From Ottelia alismoides (Eukaryota; Streptophyta; Magnoliopsida; Alismatales; Hydrocharitaceae): a DNA stretch of 64,000 bases. The translations under genes were made by a program, and so were the position numbers. The notes beneath the pieces were generated by a model. That model worked only from the letters and a program-made list of their open reading frames with translations, did no database searches and was not told the DNA's origin. Location: NCBI GenBank assembly GCA_037367405.1, contig JAZKJV010006933.1:248001-312000 (forward strand). The letters run 5' to 3'. The first letter of the stretch is position 1, and each line of letters starts with the position of its first letter. Shown here piece after piece: positions 21,444 through 32,860 of this stretch.

Positions 21444-23370
21444 CTGATGCAGTGAGGTCACATGATTGCTTACACATCATGTTAGTTGAGACCACATGAG
21501 CGTAATTACCCAACCCATGACTTGGAGTTGGAGGCAGTTGTATACGCCTTGAAGATCTGACATCACTATCTTTATGGGATGAATATCGATATTTTCACTT
21601 ATTACAAGAGTTTGAAGTACATATTTGATCATAAAGAGTTGAACATAAGACAACACCAGTGGCTTGATCTACTGAAGGATTACAATTACACGATCTCTTG
21701 CCATCATGGTAAGGGAAACATGGTGGTTAACGTGCTTAGCAAGAGAGCTCATGTTGAGGGTATGGCAAACTAGCAATACACGTGAGATATGCCCGCAACT
21801 TTGATTGTTTGGCATCCTTAGGAGAGTGCATCCATATCTATTGCCGTACCTCCGTGATTCAACAGTCTTTGGGATTACATTGTAGAAGGACAGAGGACAG
21901 ATCCTTGCATTCGAGACATATATGCATGCCATCAAGGATGAATGTAATGACTTTGTAGTGATAGAGTTTATTCTGTAGAAGATTGTCTAGGTCATTGTGC
22001 CCAATGATGAGCAACTACACTGAGATATTCTTGATGAGGCACACAGTTCACTATTATCTATACACCCTGACAACACAAAAATGTATCATGATCTACGTCA
22101 ACATTTCTGGTGGGATGGAATGAAACACGATGCAATACAGCATGTTAGTAGATGTTTGACATGCCATATGGTCAAGGCAGATCATAGGAAACCACCAGGG
22201 TTATGCGAGTCTCTCATCTTTCTCGAGTGGAAGTGGGAGAGTATCTCTATGGATTTCATCACTAGATTGCCGAGGACACCGGGTGGCCATGATGCTATTT
22301 GGGTCATTGTTGACAGGTTTACCAAATCATCCCATTTCATACATGTCAGCATGACCTACACTCCATCCAAATTAGCCAGGACTTATGTGCAAATTATCAA
22401 GCTACACGGTATACCACGTATGGTGGTGTCTGATAGAGACTCGAGGTTTACATCACACTATTGGCATCAGTTCATGTCAGCACTACATATAGAGCTGAAG
22501 ACGAGTTCTGCATACCATCTGTAGATCAACGGACAGAGCAAGAGCATCATACAGACGCTTGAGGATTTGTTATGTGCATGCACTCTTGAGTGGAAAGGGT
22601 CTTGGAAGGACCATCTGTCGTTGGTATAATTCACATACAACAATACCCATCATTCCAGTATAATCATACCACCATTCGAAACCCTATACGGGCAGACATG
22701 ACTCACACCTCTTAGTTGATGTGAGGTAGGTGATCATGCTCTTTACTCCATAGATCTCTAGGAGGAGACTGCAAAAGTTTTTGATCTTGTGAGGCAGAAG
22801 CTTCTGACAGCACAAAGCCGCAAGAAGAGCTATGTTGGCCATCGAAGAAGAGAATTAGAGTTTCAAGTAATTCGATCATCTCTTAATCCATTTAAATATG
22901 ACTTATCAATATTCAACTTAATCTCGTATATTGATAAAAATCCTGTAAATACATGTAGGAGATTGAATGTTTCTACAAGTATCTCCCATGAAGGGAGTAC
23001 AAAGATTTGGTGGGTGTGGTAAACTGGTGCTACGATATATTGAACCGTTTGGTATTTTTGCTCGTATTGGGAAGGCAGCCTACAAAGTATCCCTTCCTCC
23101 ACACCTTTCTATTATACATGATGTTTTCCATATATCCAACCTGAGGAAATATGTGCACAACCCTCGTCACATCATCGACTACAAGAGTCTTGACGTGGAG
23201 ACCGATTTGACATACAAGGAGAGGCTGTAGATACTTGAAATTTCTATGAAGAAGCTTCGTAGAAAGGAGATTCGGTCAAGGTATTACGGCACCGACATGG
23301 AGTCAAAGAGGCAACATGAGAGACTGAAGCAGATATGCGGACATGATACTTGCAGTCTTCTCTGGTAATC
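21444..23370 (+). pseudogene. Element H: Del/Tekay-type RNase H-integrase remnant
   Basis: Conceptual translation shows the end of a chromovirus pol in order: RNase H C-terminal part (about 21450-21770, with YPTHDLELEAVV-like and HHGKGNMVVNVLSKR motifs); zinc-finger end and integrase core (22081-22560, with WESISMDFITRLP and SDRDSRFT, giving two Asp of the DDE triad); then the SPMKGVQRFG...GPF-like module and LPPHLS..HDVFHISNLRKY (22967-23160). A weak chromodomain-like tail ends about 23370. There are many stops and frameshifts. At about 22545 the residue aligned with the catalytic Glu is Lys. An 88-bp insertion splits the frame at 22867. The 5' part of pol is missing because LTR G is inserted at 21443/21444. 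Confidence 0.8.
22870..22957. other. 88-bp insertion inside H integrase
   Basis: The conserved ELEF(x)V-GD..FLQVSPMKG stretch is interrupted by AT-rich sequence. GTA at 22867-22869 recurs at 22955-22957, consistent with an insertion or duplication footprint. The segment also begins GT and ends AG, but no known intron sits there in this family. Confidence 0.55.
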
Positions 23371-25558
23371 ATCAAAACAAGCCTATATAATGGCTTGTTT
23401 TCCCTTTTAGGCTTTTATGGTTCCAAAATCCTATGAGGTTTTTATGGATAGATAAAATTCAAACAAGACATGTAGTGACCTTTACTCGACTCTCAAGGAT
23501 GAGACTCCCTTTGAGGCTTTTATATTTGTGACATCTGTATCCGAATAATCTGAATCTGACTCGATTAAGGGTTTGCATGATCAACTAGTATTCAAATAAT
23601 ATTTTATGAACCAGATCGATCCATTGATCATAGATCGAAATTCGTTTGCATCATAATATGTGTCATAGAAAAGGCCACAACTCAAAATCGAAAACAATAC
23701 AACAAATCGATACATTAGAATATCTGTCTCGATGAAATAACATCAACAAAATCGACCGTTCATCGATCGGAGGTCATTTGATAATTTAAAATTGTAAAAT
23801 TAAATCAAAAAAATCAAGACCATATTTCGTCAATTTCTGTATCCATCTTGGATCAGAAAAGTATGAATTTATATTGTTAGATTATCATGCAAAGACATTC
23901 AAAATGATATATTGTGCACCGAAATCGGAAATTCGAGGCGTGAATATAGTAGACTTTGATATCTCAAATAAATGAGAGGAAAATAGTTTAAAAATGAAAG
24001 TTTCTGTACAAGTACAACAGACTGTATAGATATCAGCTCCCTCCCATTTGGCACCAATTTTTCCTTTCCACTTGGCTCCCCTTTCTCTCCTACTTTTCAA
24101 ACACAAAAGGTCTCCAACCCCTTATTTATATCTCCAAAGACCGTTATTCTGTTCTCAAATCTTTCAAATTCCGAACCCCATTTTCTCTCTTTTTCTCTTC
24201 TATTTTTCTAGCGAAGGGCATCTCTAGCCTTCTCCATCACTTCTGCTGGAGTCTTGCTATTCGTGAAGACCGCATACTACTGTCGAAGCAGTTGGAGCCT
24301 CTTCAGGAGCTATTGCTCCCCAATCTGGAACTAGCTGCTCTTCCATTTGGAAGCTTAAGCTGCAGCTCCAGCAAATATGTTGTTGTTGTATGCTACTCCA
24401 GAAGCTTGAAGTTGTTGTCCCTCTCCCTTGTTGCATATCCAAGTAGCTAGAGAAGCAACCAATCTGCTGCTCCAATTGGAATTGTTGCATCCAAAGGTAC
24501 AGTCCTATTCCCCTCCTCTTTAATGCCATGCATGTAAAAATCAGCCCTCCCACTTGATGCCATACATGTAATTGCTACATATTTTAAGCCCTATTTAAAG
24601 GTGACACTCTTTTATAGTTAAAATTTGCTAGTTTTAAAATAATGGATTGAATTGTGACCAATTAAATTAAGTTTTGTAGTAGGTCATACATTATATATAT
24701 ATATAATTGAGATCTAAATTAGTGTCTATATAATTACACTAATTCAATATTAACAAAAAACATTATGGTCTCCAGGTCCATGTTTATCGAGATGCATTTA
24801 AAAAAAGTGATGAAATGAAGGACTTTAAAATCAACCATTTAAAAGTATTTTAGCTGAATATGCTAATTTTATCAATATATAATGAATGAGATTAGTCAAG
24901 TGTACTCAACGTCATGGATACATCTAAGAATGTTGGTTTAGGCCCTTGAGATCTCTTTTGTCCAGTGTAATATTCAAGGTGAGTGTTGTGAAACTGATTC
25001 GAATTCAACTCATATGGATCAAGTTTCATCTATTGAGTTGATGAAGCAGCTGCATGCAAGCACTCACACACTAGTTTAAGTCATGATGCTTCTTATTAGT
25101 AAGGTCTAAAAGACATAATTCCAATACCAATTTGGGTCGTTAATAAAAATATGAAAATGTTATATATGGAAAACTATGGGGTTATGGGTGGTCAAGAGAT
25201 TTTAATACATAATAGATTGAAAATTAAAATTTCATGCAAGTAGCTTGTCAAATTTAAAAATCAAAACTTATGTACTTATATTCTTTTGAAACCACTGAAT
25301 TACCTGTTATTTTTAATATGCTTGATTGTATTCAACAATTGTTGGTATTTCTATTGTTCCTATCATGTATGACAGGAAAGGCGTCTGCATCACACTAGAC
25401 CGACAATTGACTCCGAAATTCGATAGATACTCTTGACGATACATATGTTATAGTTTTTATTAAGGATAACGTAAAATTATTTTCTTTCTCTTATGTTACA
25501 TCTTGGGTTACACATACAATTGTCATTTTCTTCCGTCATGTGTGTGTGTATGAGGCCG

Positions 25559-25925
25559 GGGAAGCTGTTTTGAGTAACAGCCAAGATAGTTGTTACACAA
25601 GGCAGTTTCCCCAATATTTTTATTTTTTTCAAAATTACACCATATATATTCATCTATGTATCCCTCCTACATGTCATTCAAATTTCGTGAGAAATGGAGA
25701 CTCCTATGCCCTCCATCTAGAACAGGTAGATTACAACAAATTTCAGACCATTAAAAATTACTTGTTCTAGATGGAGGGTTAGGAGTCTTTGTTTCTCATA
25801 AAATCTGAATGACATGTAGGAGGGATATGTAGATGAATACATGATGGAATTTTTGAAAAAAATAAAAAATATTGGGGAAACTGCCTTGTAAAACAACCAT
25901 CTTGGTTGTTACTCAAAACAGCTTC

Positions 25926-25927
<2 letters not shown>
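25559..25927. mobile_element. 369-bp foldback MITE
   Basis: Left arm 25559-25727 and right arm 25759-25927 are about 169 bp each and complementary over nearly their full length, around a 31-nt loop. Termini are GGGAAGCTGTTTTGAGTAAC and its complement. The related sequence at 45957-46060 lacks the element, so it behaves as an insertion. GGGAA termini would suit a Mutator-like MITE, but I see no clear 8-10-bp TSD. No protein is encoded. A transcript would fold into a long hairpin, a potential small-RNA source. Confidence 0.8.
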
Positions 25928-25928
<1 letters not shown>

Positions 25929-25971
<43 letters not shown>

Positions 25972-25985
25972 ATATATATATATAT
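25929..25985. repeat. (CT)n and (TA)n microsatellites
   Basis: A CT run of about 37 bases (25930-25966) is followed after TTTCTT by a TA run (25971-25985), directly beside the MITE. Confidence 0.95.
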
Positions 25986-26008
25986 GGAAATTAATACAAT
26001 GAAAATTG

Positions 26009-26013
26009 GTGAC
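26009..26013. repeat. TSD of element B (left)
   Basis: GTGAC here and at 44672-44676 is a perfect 5-bp duplication, the usual length for Ty3/gypsy insertions. Confidence 0.95.
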
Positions 26014-27159
26014 TGATGAATCCACAATTCATCATCTTTATTCTATCATTTTGGCCTCAAAAACCCTAGCAAATGCCTGTAAATACACGTAAATACATCA
26101 TCTTAGCATTCATGCATGTACATGTAAATAGTGTATAAAATACTGTAATTAAAGCCAAAATTATAGAATAAATAAAAGAAAAGAAAAAGAATAAAATATT
26201 GTAAATATTTTATGAACCAAAACCCCGAGACCTAGGCATCTTGATGAATAGGTCAACAAGAAATAAAGTAGGGGGAGATAAGGGTCAGATACCTATACTA
26301 TTCCATTCATTCTTTATTCATTTTGGGACCTATTTTTGGTTCCACTTTTTATACCTCAAATAAAGCAACTTTGTACATGAAAGTTGTAGATAATTTAATA
26401 AAGAAAAATACAAAATTGAGTTCACTGAAAAATAATTTACAGATAAAAAGTTATGGTCTGAATAAAAATCGAGAATCCCAACTTCCCAGACCCGTATCTC
26501 ACAACTGAAAACTCCAAATGCAGCAAACTCACCTTTAATTGTTTATAGAATAAAATAATCTATTTAATGGCGATGATTTTCGCATTTGGCGGAGCTACGG
26601 TTTGAAAGTTGAGTTTTGGACCCTCATTGTATACTTGTACAGATTAAAATGTTCAATTTATTATTTATTCATTATTTTTGTGTTTTTGTATTTTTATAAT
26701 TTTGTAAATATTTGTTATAATAATTGTGTACATTAAAATCAAAAGAAAAACACAAAATAAATACAAAATAAAAATGTATGTGTATACAATACATAGGTAT
26801 AGAACCTATACTTATGCTTATACAAAACATACTTATATTTTATTAAATACACAAAACACAGCAATAAAATAAAATAAAAATATATTTGTTTATATAAAAG
26901 TATTTTATAATTTTATAAAATAATAAATAAAAATAATAAAATTAAAATACACAAAATAAAAATAAAGGAATAAAATATATAGGTAATATACCTATATAGG
27001 GTATAAAAAGTAACTTGTAAAAATATATCTCATAAAAATAATTAAAAATCATAATAAAATACTACATAAAATAATAAATATTTTTTATTTTATAACCAAA
27101 ATTTAATTTGTTCTTTTTCTATTTTTAAAATATTTTCTAAATCTTTTTTGCAGGGTTTT

Positions 27160-27216
27160 TCCTGGTTGGTCCACGTGGACCAACCAGGAGGCAGTCAGCG
27201 TTGACCCCGGGTCAAC
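27160..27216. promoter_or_regulatory. Palindrome plus W-box repeat in B 5' LTR
   Basis: 27160-27189 is the perfect 30-bp palindrome (half-site TCCTGGTTGGTCCAC). GTTGACC (27200-27206) and GGTCAAC (27210-27216) follow in inverted orientation. Same order and nearly the same spacing as in element A. Confidence 0.7.
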
Positions 27217-28289
27217 TGCTGCCTTCCCCGCCTGCCCTTCTGTCAGATCTAGGTTTTCACCCATTTTGTCGATTTCTTTAGGTCATGCCTTGCATTTTTT
27301 CGTGATGAAGTCTTCACGACTTTTCTTCCTCGTTATATGGTGATTCACGTCCAAGTGAAACCTTGGACTTTGGATCACTGAGGCAAGCAGGGCGCCTTGG
27401 TCTTTGGAGCACATCAGTCTCTGAGTCAAACCAAATATATGGGGCACCCAACTTTCCATTCGAATTTGAACACCTTCGGTCCACCCTTCCTCGCTCCTCT
27501 CGTGCTCCAAGCACTCCTGGAGGTGACAGCTCCAGCGCCGTGCATCCAGCCAGGGCGAAGGAAGTCAGAGGCGTCTCCACCACCTCCCCCAACTCCGACG
27601 GTTGAGGTACCCTCCCTCTGGTCGTTGACTGTCGAGGATGCCACTTCACTTATTTATTTTTAGTGCATTTGCTTCGCCATAGATTTAGGATCAAAAACCC
27701 CCCAAAAAATTCCAAGTTCCATCACGTGAATCGCTCAATCCATTCATCTCGCCGGAGCAGAACTCCGGCCGAGCACCGCCCCATCATTTTGCGCCGCCTT
27801 TTCGCCACCGCGGGGTCCAGGCAACTTGCCCTGGACCCTCTCACTTTGTTTTGTAGGTCAAACACCGTTGACTCGAGCCTGGGAGCCATTTTGATACTCG
27901 TCGGAGCTCGGCCGAGCTCTACAGCTCTACCACCCTCTCGTGAACGCCTCGGCCACCGCCGAGCTCTTTTGAAGCCCCCAGGAGGAAGACGAGACCTCAG
28001 GGAACCTCCAGTCCCATTTTGAAGCCAAGAACGCCACCGGAGGAGGAGCAGCACCTCGGAGAAGCTCGGCTCGCCGGAGTTCTTCCGCAGTTCTTGCTCC
28101 AGTCTTCGCCGCCCCTGGATCGAGGCAGAGGCCCAAACGCTACAGTTGTCGTTGGATCTAGGCCTCTCATCACCGTCCGATCGCTCGGCCAGATCTAATC
28201 GCAGCCACAGAAGACGAAGCGGCATCGCGCGTTGAGGGAGCGCCACGCGTCAAGTGAACGGCTCTCAGCCGTTCGATCTCCCTTGCGAG

Positions 28290-28800
28290 GGGATTTTGCA
28301 AGTATACCCCTCGATCTTTTGTAATTGTATTTTAGTACTGAAACTTTAATTAGTAGTTTAAAATTTTTGTAAAATTTACAAATAGGCCCTCGGACTTTAG
28401 ATATTTACACATAGGTCCTCTGCCACGTCACCTCACGTAGCCTGTTCACGTGAGGTGTGGGCATTTTGCATAGAGGCCCTCGACCTTTAATTTATTTCGT
28501 TTAAGTTCGCTAAATTTTGTATTAAGTGATAACTTTTTGGGAAATTTGCAAGTGAGCCCTTGGAGATTTTTGATATTACGGATAGGTCCCTGCCAGGCGC
28601 GTGCAAGTCACGCGCCCTGGTGGGTCTTTTACACCGATACCCCTGCGGGTTTGAGGATTTGTAATTGGTCCATAAATTTGAATATTAAGTGTTATGACTT
28701 GTGGAAAATTTCTTGTATGCCCCTTGACTTTTGTGTATTTGCATATATACCCCTGCTAGGTTGTGACATTTTTGTGAACTTGTCTGATTTATTTAAGGCA
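28290..28800 (+). repeat. Degenerate tandem units with stem-loops in B LTR
   Basis: Four diverged units repeat the pattern (T)GGAAATTTGCAAGT..GCCC..GATATTAC..ATAGGTCC at about 28297, 28366, 28540 and 28700. Between them lie CACCTCACGT/ACGTGAGGTG (28429-28457, 10-bp stem) and CCAGGCGCGTG/CACGCGCCCTGG (28593-28620, one bulge). The 3' LTR has the same block at about 43130-43600. Confidence 0.6.
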
Positions 28801-29838
28801 TCATTTGAACTTGAAAAATTCCACAAAAATCACACTAAGCTCCTATTCACTTACACTTTCACGCCATATTTTTATTTTTTTGATTTTATTTCATTTTTAT
28901 ATTAATAAAATAAAAAACTCCACATTTCAGTACTGTCTTGTTTAGAAAATACCAAAAAAATAGTAAAATACCTCGAAAAATTCCAAAACAATTACCTACT
29001 GTGTATTTTAACCTATTATAGTGTAAATCCAAATATCACAAAAAATTTCAAAAGAAAAACCTTAAAAATCAGAAAATACTTAAAAACTTCCAAAAATTCT
29101 AAAAAATCATAGAAAACTCCAAAAAATACAAACTCAGTTTCTGTTTCTTCCTTATTTTATTCTCTTTGTTTTAAAACTTATTTGGGAAAATTTTGAACTC
29201 ATTTGACATTTTTCCTTTCCACTTTAGTCTCAGCCAGATTGTTGATTCATTGTATTCTTGATTTCAGTTTTTAAAAATACCAAAAACTTTTTGAAAATAT
29301 CCAAAAATCACAAAAACAGTAAAAAACCATAAAAATAGCAAAAAGAGTTTATTTCTGAATTTTCGAGTATTTTTGCATATTTTTATAAATATTCTACCGT
29401 CTCTTTTATTACATAGTTTATATATTTCAATATTAAAAAAATAAGAAAAAATATAAATTGTAAAATTGTAAAAATCAGAAAATTAAAAATCAAATACAAA
29501 ATTAAAAATTAAATAAAAAAATTTAAAATAAATTTAAAACCCACAAAAATCTTTGCTTTGCATAGTTTAGACAACACTTCACACTCACGCACACACACAC
29601 ACACACTTGCTTGATCTACCCTGTTTTGCTCCATGTGTTCGAACTCTCTACGTACTTGCTTGCTATACACCATTTATGTAGAGTTAAAAATAAATTTTAA
29701 CTTCACATTTATTTCTTATTACTTGATCTATAGTGTGGGTTAATTGTTGATTAAATCCATATTTTAATTGGTCAACTCTTCGACTGTGTTCTCGCCTTGT
29801 GAGGAATACAAGACCAATTAATTTTTGGGTTTATCAAA

Positions 29839-29856
29839 TGACGCCGTTGCCGGGGA
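29839..29856 (+). promoter_or_regulatory. Element B primer-binding site
   Basis: TGACGCCGTTGCCGGGGA, one base from the canonical Athila tRNA-Asp PBS, lies 2 nt after the LTR end. Confidence 0.95.
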
Positions 29857-31600
29857 GCAACAACGAGTAGATCATCATTTTTGCTTGATTGTGTTTGGTT
29901 GTCTACCATTGCTTCATTTTATCTCTCTTGCATTTTTGATAGATATTGTTGAGCTTTTCTGACCATCTCTTTGTGTCTTCTTGTGAGGGATCGCGGAGCG
30001 AGGCGGATCGCCTAGGGGATCCGGAGCAACCACGTGAAGCGGAGCCGGCTTTTCTTAAGCCAAGCTAGCAGGAGAGAGCAGGAGGATTGAGAGAGTGATT
30101 AGATTAGTTTGTACTTTATTTTGTGAGAGGGTGATTATTAATTTGTAATAATACAGGACTTGGACACTTGAACTTCTGGGCCCAGTTTCCAAGTGTTTGT
30201 TCATTTGGGGGCTCACCGCGGATTTTGACGAGTTTTTCACCGCTGTCATTTTCCGGTTTTGATTTCATTTTCAATTTCTTTGTGGATTGAGCCCTTAGTT
30301 CTAGACTTTTGCTTGATCGATTAGATTAGGTCCAAACACACTAATAACCTTTGCATGCACCTATAGATCGTATTTGGACTTAGTTTAATTAAATAGTTAA
30401 CTCATCTTCTTAGATCCGTCGCGCCGCGAGCCCTCCCCATCAAGCGCTACTCCTGAACTCGATGTGTCGAGAAGAGGAGGGGGGGATCTAGACCGGACTC
30501 TTAGGATCGAGGATTGGTGATTAACTTGTGGTTCTTAACGCTAGCAATTGCCTGCTTAGGACGATTTCTGCATTGCATACCGACATGTAGATTAGGTTTA
30601 TAAATTTCTGTCTTGCATCCCGCATGGAGAGAGCTGGGATTCGCTATAAGTCTTCTTACTTTGCATCCATCATTTAGGCACAAAGGTGAGATTTCCACCT
30701 TGGTGTCGACTTGCACGACTTTTCCGACTCTATTCTCCCTCTGTTTTTGGATAAAGTAGGATCAAGAAAATACAAAAACCGTTAGGCGCTTGTTTGAATC
30801 TACTCAAAAGAAGCGATAACACCAAAAAAATTAAAAAAGGGACTGCTAAGAAAACTTTGACCTAAATAAAACTTGTAATTGGATTAATTGTTTGGGGAGA
30901 GTCACACCCTCACTTGTTTTCAGGTTGCATGGGAAGGTCTCCTTCCAAGTGAGTTGAGTGCTTCGTAAGGATTAGAGCCCAAAACCCAGTCTGTGGTTGC
31001 CTTGTGTATCGCCTGGATTTCCGAAGTATTGGCGCTTCTATCGTACGTGGACGAGTAGGGCTTGGTCAACAGTGGTGACTCTCTATTGTGTAGAGCATCG
31101 ACCTTGTCTGAAGTATCGAGCCTAGGCCACGCCTTCACGGGGGTGTCTGTCTCATCGTCTCGCGTCCGAGTAGGTTCTTGCACGCTTACGGGTGATTCCG
31201 TTGCGAGCGAGTTCCGAAGTATCGGTTTCGCCTATTGGCTTCCTTTCTCTATTTCTTTGGCTGAGTAGGGATCCAGGAAGGGGTTACAAGGACTTTAAAA
31301 AGTGCAGACTACAGGTTACAAAGGAGGAGGACAAGTACGGGATACTTTTCTGGCAATACTCTCGCTCCTATAGGCGTAGCGCTCTAAGGACTCGTTAAAA
31401 GATAAATGCCTGAATTCATTTAAAAGTTACAAAGATAAAAACTGAACCCTTACGGCTTCACGTGTTGAGTTGGTGAATCCCCTTGCTTTATGTTTGATTG
31501 CTAGTTGATTTTAGGTCAAGATCAAAAACACCGCACAATCGTACACAATTTTTCCCTCTTCTTCCTCATATCTCAACCTTCTTCTTCTCAAATAATCAAG
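29857..31600 (+). other. Element B untranslated leader
   Basis: This 1.7-kb stretch has no supported gene. It shares ordered blocks with the leaders of A and F: GTAATAATACA (30149), GGGCCCAGTTTCC (30178), the stem-loop at 30189-30208, GGGGGCTCACCGC, and a GGGGAGAGTCAC block near 30893. Conservation in a non-coding leader suggests an RNA function such as packaging, dimerisation or translation control. Confidence 0.65.
30189..30208 (+). repeat. Conserved leader stem-loop (B copy)
   Basis: CCAAGTG (30189-30195) and CATTTGG (30202-30208) can pair around TTTGTT with one G:U pair. This is the counterpart of 11428-11447. Confidence 0.6.
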
Positions 31601-32860
31601 ATGATGGGATGGAGATCTCTTAGGCCGACCTTGTCAGCACCGCTATCCAGCACTCCTCCTCATTCATCTAGGGCAACCTCGGAGAGTCCGCTCTCCGAGC
31701 CTGAGTTCACATCCACCCTGTTCCCCCTCGACCATCCTTCTCATTCCCCTTCTATCAGTCCAAGAGTCTCAGAATTCAGTGCATCGCAGAGCTCAGAACA
31801 TTTGACGGCACCTGAGATGGGTTCGTTTGCTTTTTCAGAGAACCCAGACATGGCTGACAGAGGAGAGCATCCTGATGATCATGAGCACCCGCCATTCTTC
31901 ATTGATCAAGCCGCCATCAACAATTCACTTCTAGCATCCCTGGAAACCATGTTGAGGCAGATCCGAGACCAGGGAACCTTCATGGGTGATCTCATGAGAG
32001 AAATAGCACAGATGCGAGAAAACCGACCTGGGGCCGGTGGCGGTGGTGGAGGAGGAGATGGACCTGATGCAAGAGGAGGTGATCCCGACGCTGAGAGACC
32101 GCCACAGACTATCATGAGGGAATTGCACAATCCCGCAGCATCCCTCACTCATCGTTGGATCAGACTTCTGCATATCCATGGAGATTTCGAGCTTCAGCCC
32201 CATACCATTCAGCTTCTACCCAAATTCCATGGGTTGCCGACCGAAGAGCCACACCTCCACCTCCAAGAGTTTGAAATGATCTGTAGCATAATCCATGATA
32301 GGCTGATGACCGAGGACACTATCAAGATGATCGCCTTCCCTTTTTCCTTGGTTGACAGAGCCGCATACTGGCTCAAACATTTGGGGCGATTCATCGATAC
32401 TTGGGCAGATCTCCGGACCGCGTATTTAAAGAAGTACTACCCGCTCGGCCGGACGAATGCAGCTAGAGCCATGATCAGCAACTTCGTCATGATTCCGAAT
32501 GAACAATTCCATGAAGCCTGGGATCGATTCAGAGAGCTCATTGACCGGTGTCCACATCACGATATCTCCAAGCCCAATCTACTGCAGAGTTTCTTTTGTG
32601 GGCTGACACCGGAGCTGCAGGGGCTTGTCAACGCCTCTTGCGCTAGGTCCTATTTTTCCAAGGGTGAGGATGACGTTTGGGACATCTATGAAGGCATGGC
32701 AGAGAACTCAACCGTCATGGCCCAAGCCCGTGTTTATACACAGCAGAAGCCCCATAAGGAGCGGTATCATTCCAAAGGATCGCCCGCATCGATGCCGGTC
32801 CTAACACGTCGTCGGCAGCCGCAGCCCAATCAGAATCAGCTGCAGCTGACATGGGCATAA
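31601..32860 (+). CDS. gag: Element B Gag (N-terminal and core, frame-broken at C-terminus)
   Basis: I place the start at 31601 (MMGWRSLR) because element F's gag starts with the same residues; the frame is open from 31505. An N-terminal Ser/Pro-rich stretch and a Gly-rich linker (about residues 145-165) precede the retrotransposon Gag core (about residues 170-385). Core motifs include FHGLPTEEPHLHLQEF, AAYWLK, LRTAYLKKYYPLGR, EAWDRFRELIDRCPHH and LLQSFFCGL, typical of Athila/Tat Gag. Near 32780 a frameshift diverts the frame, ending at 32860. The true continuation runs in another frame (32862-33290) and then back in the pol frame, Gln-rich, with TAG stops at 32902, 33386 and 33428. Gag forms the virus-like particle in the cytoplasm. 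Confidence 0.9.
   Translation: MMGWRSLRPTLSAPLSSTPPHSSRATSESPLSEPEFTSTLFPLDHPSHSPSISPRVSEFSASQSSEHLTAPEMGSFAFSENPDMADRGEHPDDHEHPPFFIDQAAINNSLLASLETMLRQIRDQGTFMGDLMREIAQMRENRPGAGGGGGGGDGPDARGGDPDAERPPQTIMRELHNPAASLTHRWIRLLHIHGDFELQPHTIQLLPKFHGLPTEEPHLHLQEFEMICSIIHDRLMTEDTIKMIAFPFSLVDRAAYWLKHLGRFIDTWADLRTAYLKKYYPLGRTNAARAMISNFVMIPNEQFHEAWDRFRELIDRCPHHDISKPNLLQSFFCGLTPELQGLVNASCARSYFSKGEDDVWDIYEGMAENSTVMAQARVYTQQKPHKERYHSKGSPASMPVLTRRRQPQPNQNQLQLTWA

Larger units (their letters stand above)
23371..26013 (+). repeat. Element H 3' region and degraded Tekay-like LTR
   Basis: No coding sequence. It follows the integrase remnant and resembles LTR E in layout: a TGT-type start candidate at 23471 or 23527, a TATA-like TTATTTATA near 24121-24129, then a long untranslated stretch. 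The end of the LTR seems to continue after element B at 44677 to about 44880. Boundaries are approximate because both ends are decayed. It contains the MITE at 25559 and simple repeats at 25929-25985. Confidence 0.45.
26014..29836 (+). repeat. Element B 5' LTR
   Basis: It begins TGATGAATCC and ends GGGTTTATCA, 3823 bp. It carries the 30-bp CACGTG palindrome (27160-27189), the W-box inverted repeat (27200-27216) and a block of degenerate ~80-170-bp repeats with stem-loops (28290-28800). Open frames at 27283-28246 on both strands recur in the other LTR and follow GC-rich composition; none has a family motif. Confidence 0.95.

Noticed and set aside
22867..22957. Genuine spliceosomal intron in the H integrase
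   Set aside because: No intron is known at this site in Tekay integrases, and the surrounding pseudogene is full of stops; GT-AG ends are easily found by chance.
24250..24560. Possible host-gene exon (98-residue minus frame, Gln/Ser-rich)
   Set aside because: It lies within the untranslated part of a Tekay-like LTR, with trinucleotide-like GCTG/TTG composition and no domain signature.
27283..28246. Several overlapping 60-170-residue open frames on both strands (also 42091-43013)
   Set aside because: They lie inside the B LTRs, occur in both copies with frame changes, follow GC-rich composition and show no known motif.
31505..31600. Gag start at 31505
   Set aside because: Residues before 31601 are unlike F's gag start; MMGWRSLR at 31601 is conserved in F and follows the leader.
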